In this document: positions 5,548-5,829 of the stretch, in pieces
How the letters are laid out: every line of letters starts with the position of its first letter
How positions within the stretch are numbered: position 1 is the stretch's first letter
Made by a program: the position numbers and the translations under genes
The notes under the pieces: generated by a model
What the model saw: only the letters and a program-made list of their open reading frames with translations
Told to the model about the DNA's origin: nothing
Database searches by the model: none
DNA from: an uncultured Eubacteriales bacterium
GTDB taxonomy: Bacteria; Bacillota; Clostridia; Oscillospirales; Oscillospiraceae
Assembly: GCA_934567745.1 (NCBI GenBank)
Contig: CAKTJM010000118.1
Coordinates: 1 to 5,829 of the forward strand
Direction of reading: 5' to 3'
Length of the DNA: 5,829 nt

Positions 5548-5580
5548 GGGTCGTCCTCCTTGATCCGTCGTGATGTCGTA

Positions 5581-5598
5581 TGGGGACATTGTACCCCA
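5581..5598. promoter_or_regulatory. Dyad over the -10 and start of the Spx-like promoter
   Basis: TGGGG (5581-5585) and CCCCA (5594-5598) are exact inverted arms. AC and GT inside them can also pair if one A is bulged. The dyad covers the -10 box (5588-5593) and the expected start of the minus-strand transcript, a classic place for a repressor. It could be chance in GC-rich DNA. Confidence 0.3.
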
Positions 5599-5616
5599 AG
5601 GGGCGGGGAAAAGCAA
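5588..5616 (-). promoter_or_regulatory. Promoter of the Spx-like/DUF523 operon
   Basis: Read on the minus strand, TTGCTT (5616-5611), a 17-base spacer and TACAAT (5593-5588, one mismatch to TATAAT). Transcription should start near 5581, about 33 bases before the ATG at 5547. Confidence 0.65.
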
Positions 5617-5623
5617 GGCTGCA

Positions 5624-5652
5624 TTGACAAACGCAGCTGGATAGGCTAAAAT
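5624..5652 (+). promoter_or_regulatory. Strong promoter of the tRNA-like/tRNA-Arg transcript
   Basis: A perfect TTGACA (5624-5629), a 17-base spacer and TAAAAT (5647-5652, one mismatch). Transcription should start near 5659, about 11 bases before the tRNA-Arg-like element and about 94 before the tRNA itself. Its -35 box is only seven bases from the -35 box of the opposing Spx-like promoter, so the two are back to back and may compete for polymerase. Confidence 0.75.
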
Positions 5653-5669
5653 GATGCCATATGAGAGTT

Positions 5670-5742
5670 GCCCCTGTACCTCACCTGGATAGAGGGTCCG
5701 CCTCCTAAGTGTGAGGTGGTCGCTCACCCTGCGAGCATGAAA
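5670..5742 (+). ncRNA. tRNA-Arg(CCT)-like RNA element (tRNA-derived RNA or degenerate tRNA)
   Basis: This aligns without gaps to the tRNA-Arg 83 bases downstream. By my count 36 of the first 50 positions are identical, including TGGATAGAG of the D arm and GCCTCCTAAG, which holds the same anticodon loop CTCCTAA. Beyond that the sequence diverges, yet arms still fold. The D stem is CCTC/GAGG where the tRNA has GCTC/GAGC. The anticodon stem keeps four of five pairs, two of them wobbles. A T-arm-like stem, TCGC (5720-5723) with GCGA (5731-5734), has a seven-base loop TCACCCT. The acceptor stem keeps only three of seven pairs and there is no CCA, so it cannot be a working tRNA. A competing fold pairs ACCTCAC (5678-5684) with GTGAGGT (5711-5717). 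It shares the promoter of the real tRNA. It may be a decayed tandem copy or a retained tRNA-mimic RNA. Confidence 0.55.
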
Positions 5743-5752
5743 CTAAATACTG

Positions 5753-5829
<77 letters not shown>

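Noticed and set aside
5670..5742. Attachment-site duplicate from an element integrated at tRNA-Arg
   Set aside because: Attachment repeats normally match the 3' end of a tRNA, from the anticodon or T loop to the end, as an uninterrupted identical block. Here identity is in the 5' two thirds, is interrupted, and no integrase is in view.

Overview
The window is GC-rich DNA with strong Shine-Dalgarno sequences (AAGGAGG and close variants), clear sigma-A type promoters, compact intrinsic terminators and a tRNA gene that encodes its own CCA. Together with the families present (an Spx/ArsC-like thioredoxin-fold protein, DUF523, an ADP-ribosylglycohydrolase of the GDIAGS...KSKDF type), this suggests a GC-rich, low-oxygen-adapted Firmicute such as a gut Oscillospiraceae member. 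That placement is an inference. I see no phage, IS, CRISPR or plasmid functions.

Layout. 1-142 is a gene-free end holding an imperfect palindrome and a plus-strand terminator. 143-1279 (minus) is a class I/II fold aminotransferase with every expected active-site motif except the PLP lysine, which is read as Asn. 1280-1719 is a divergent control region. It holds a minus promoter for the aminotransferase, an AT-rich dyad, a near-consensus plus promoter, and a structured leader that ends in an intrinsic terminator ahead of the next gene. 1720-3222 (plus) is a 500-residue sodium:solute symporter. 3223-3382 has two hairpins and a promoter. 3383-4165 and 4182-4655 (plus) form a two-gene operon: an ADP-ribosylglycohydrolase followed 16 bases later by a Nudix hydrolase. 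4665-4706 is a terminator serving the converging minus operon. That operon is an Spx/ArsC-like protein (5191-5547) followed by a DUF523/TudS-family protein (4727-5182). 5548-5829 holds back-to-back promoters, a tRNA-Arg-like element and a complete tRNA-Arg(CCT) that ends exactly at the window edge.

How the parts may work together. The aminotransferase and symporter share a control region and could handle one amino or organic acid, but nothing in the sequence names the substrate. The ADP-ribosylglycohydrolase and Nudix enzyme could act in sequence on ADP-ribose conjugates and free nucleoside diphosphates. The Spx-like and DUF523 proteins are both cysteine-based and point to thiol or sulfur chemistry.

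The strongest unusual signals are three. First, the Lys-to-Asn change at residue 232 of the aminotransferase. Second, the tRNA-Arg-like RNA that keeps the D-loop core and anticodon loop, with compensatory changes in its stems but no acceptor end. Third, the terminator-bearing symporter leader, which matches no riboswitch class I recognise.
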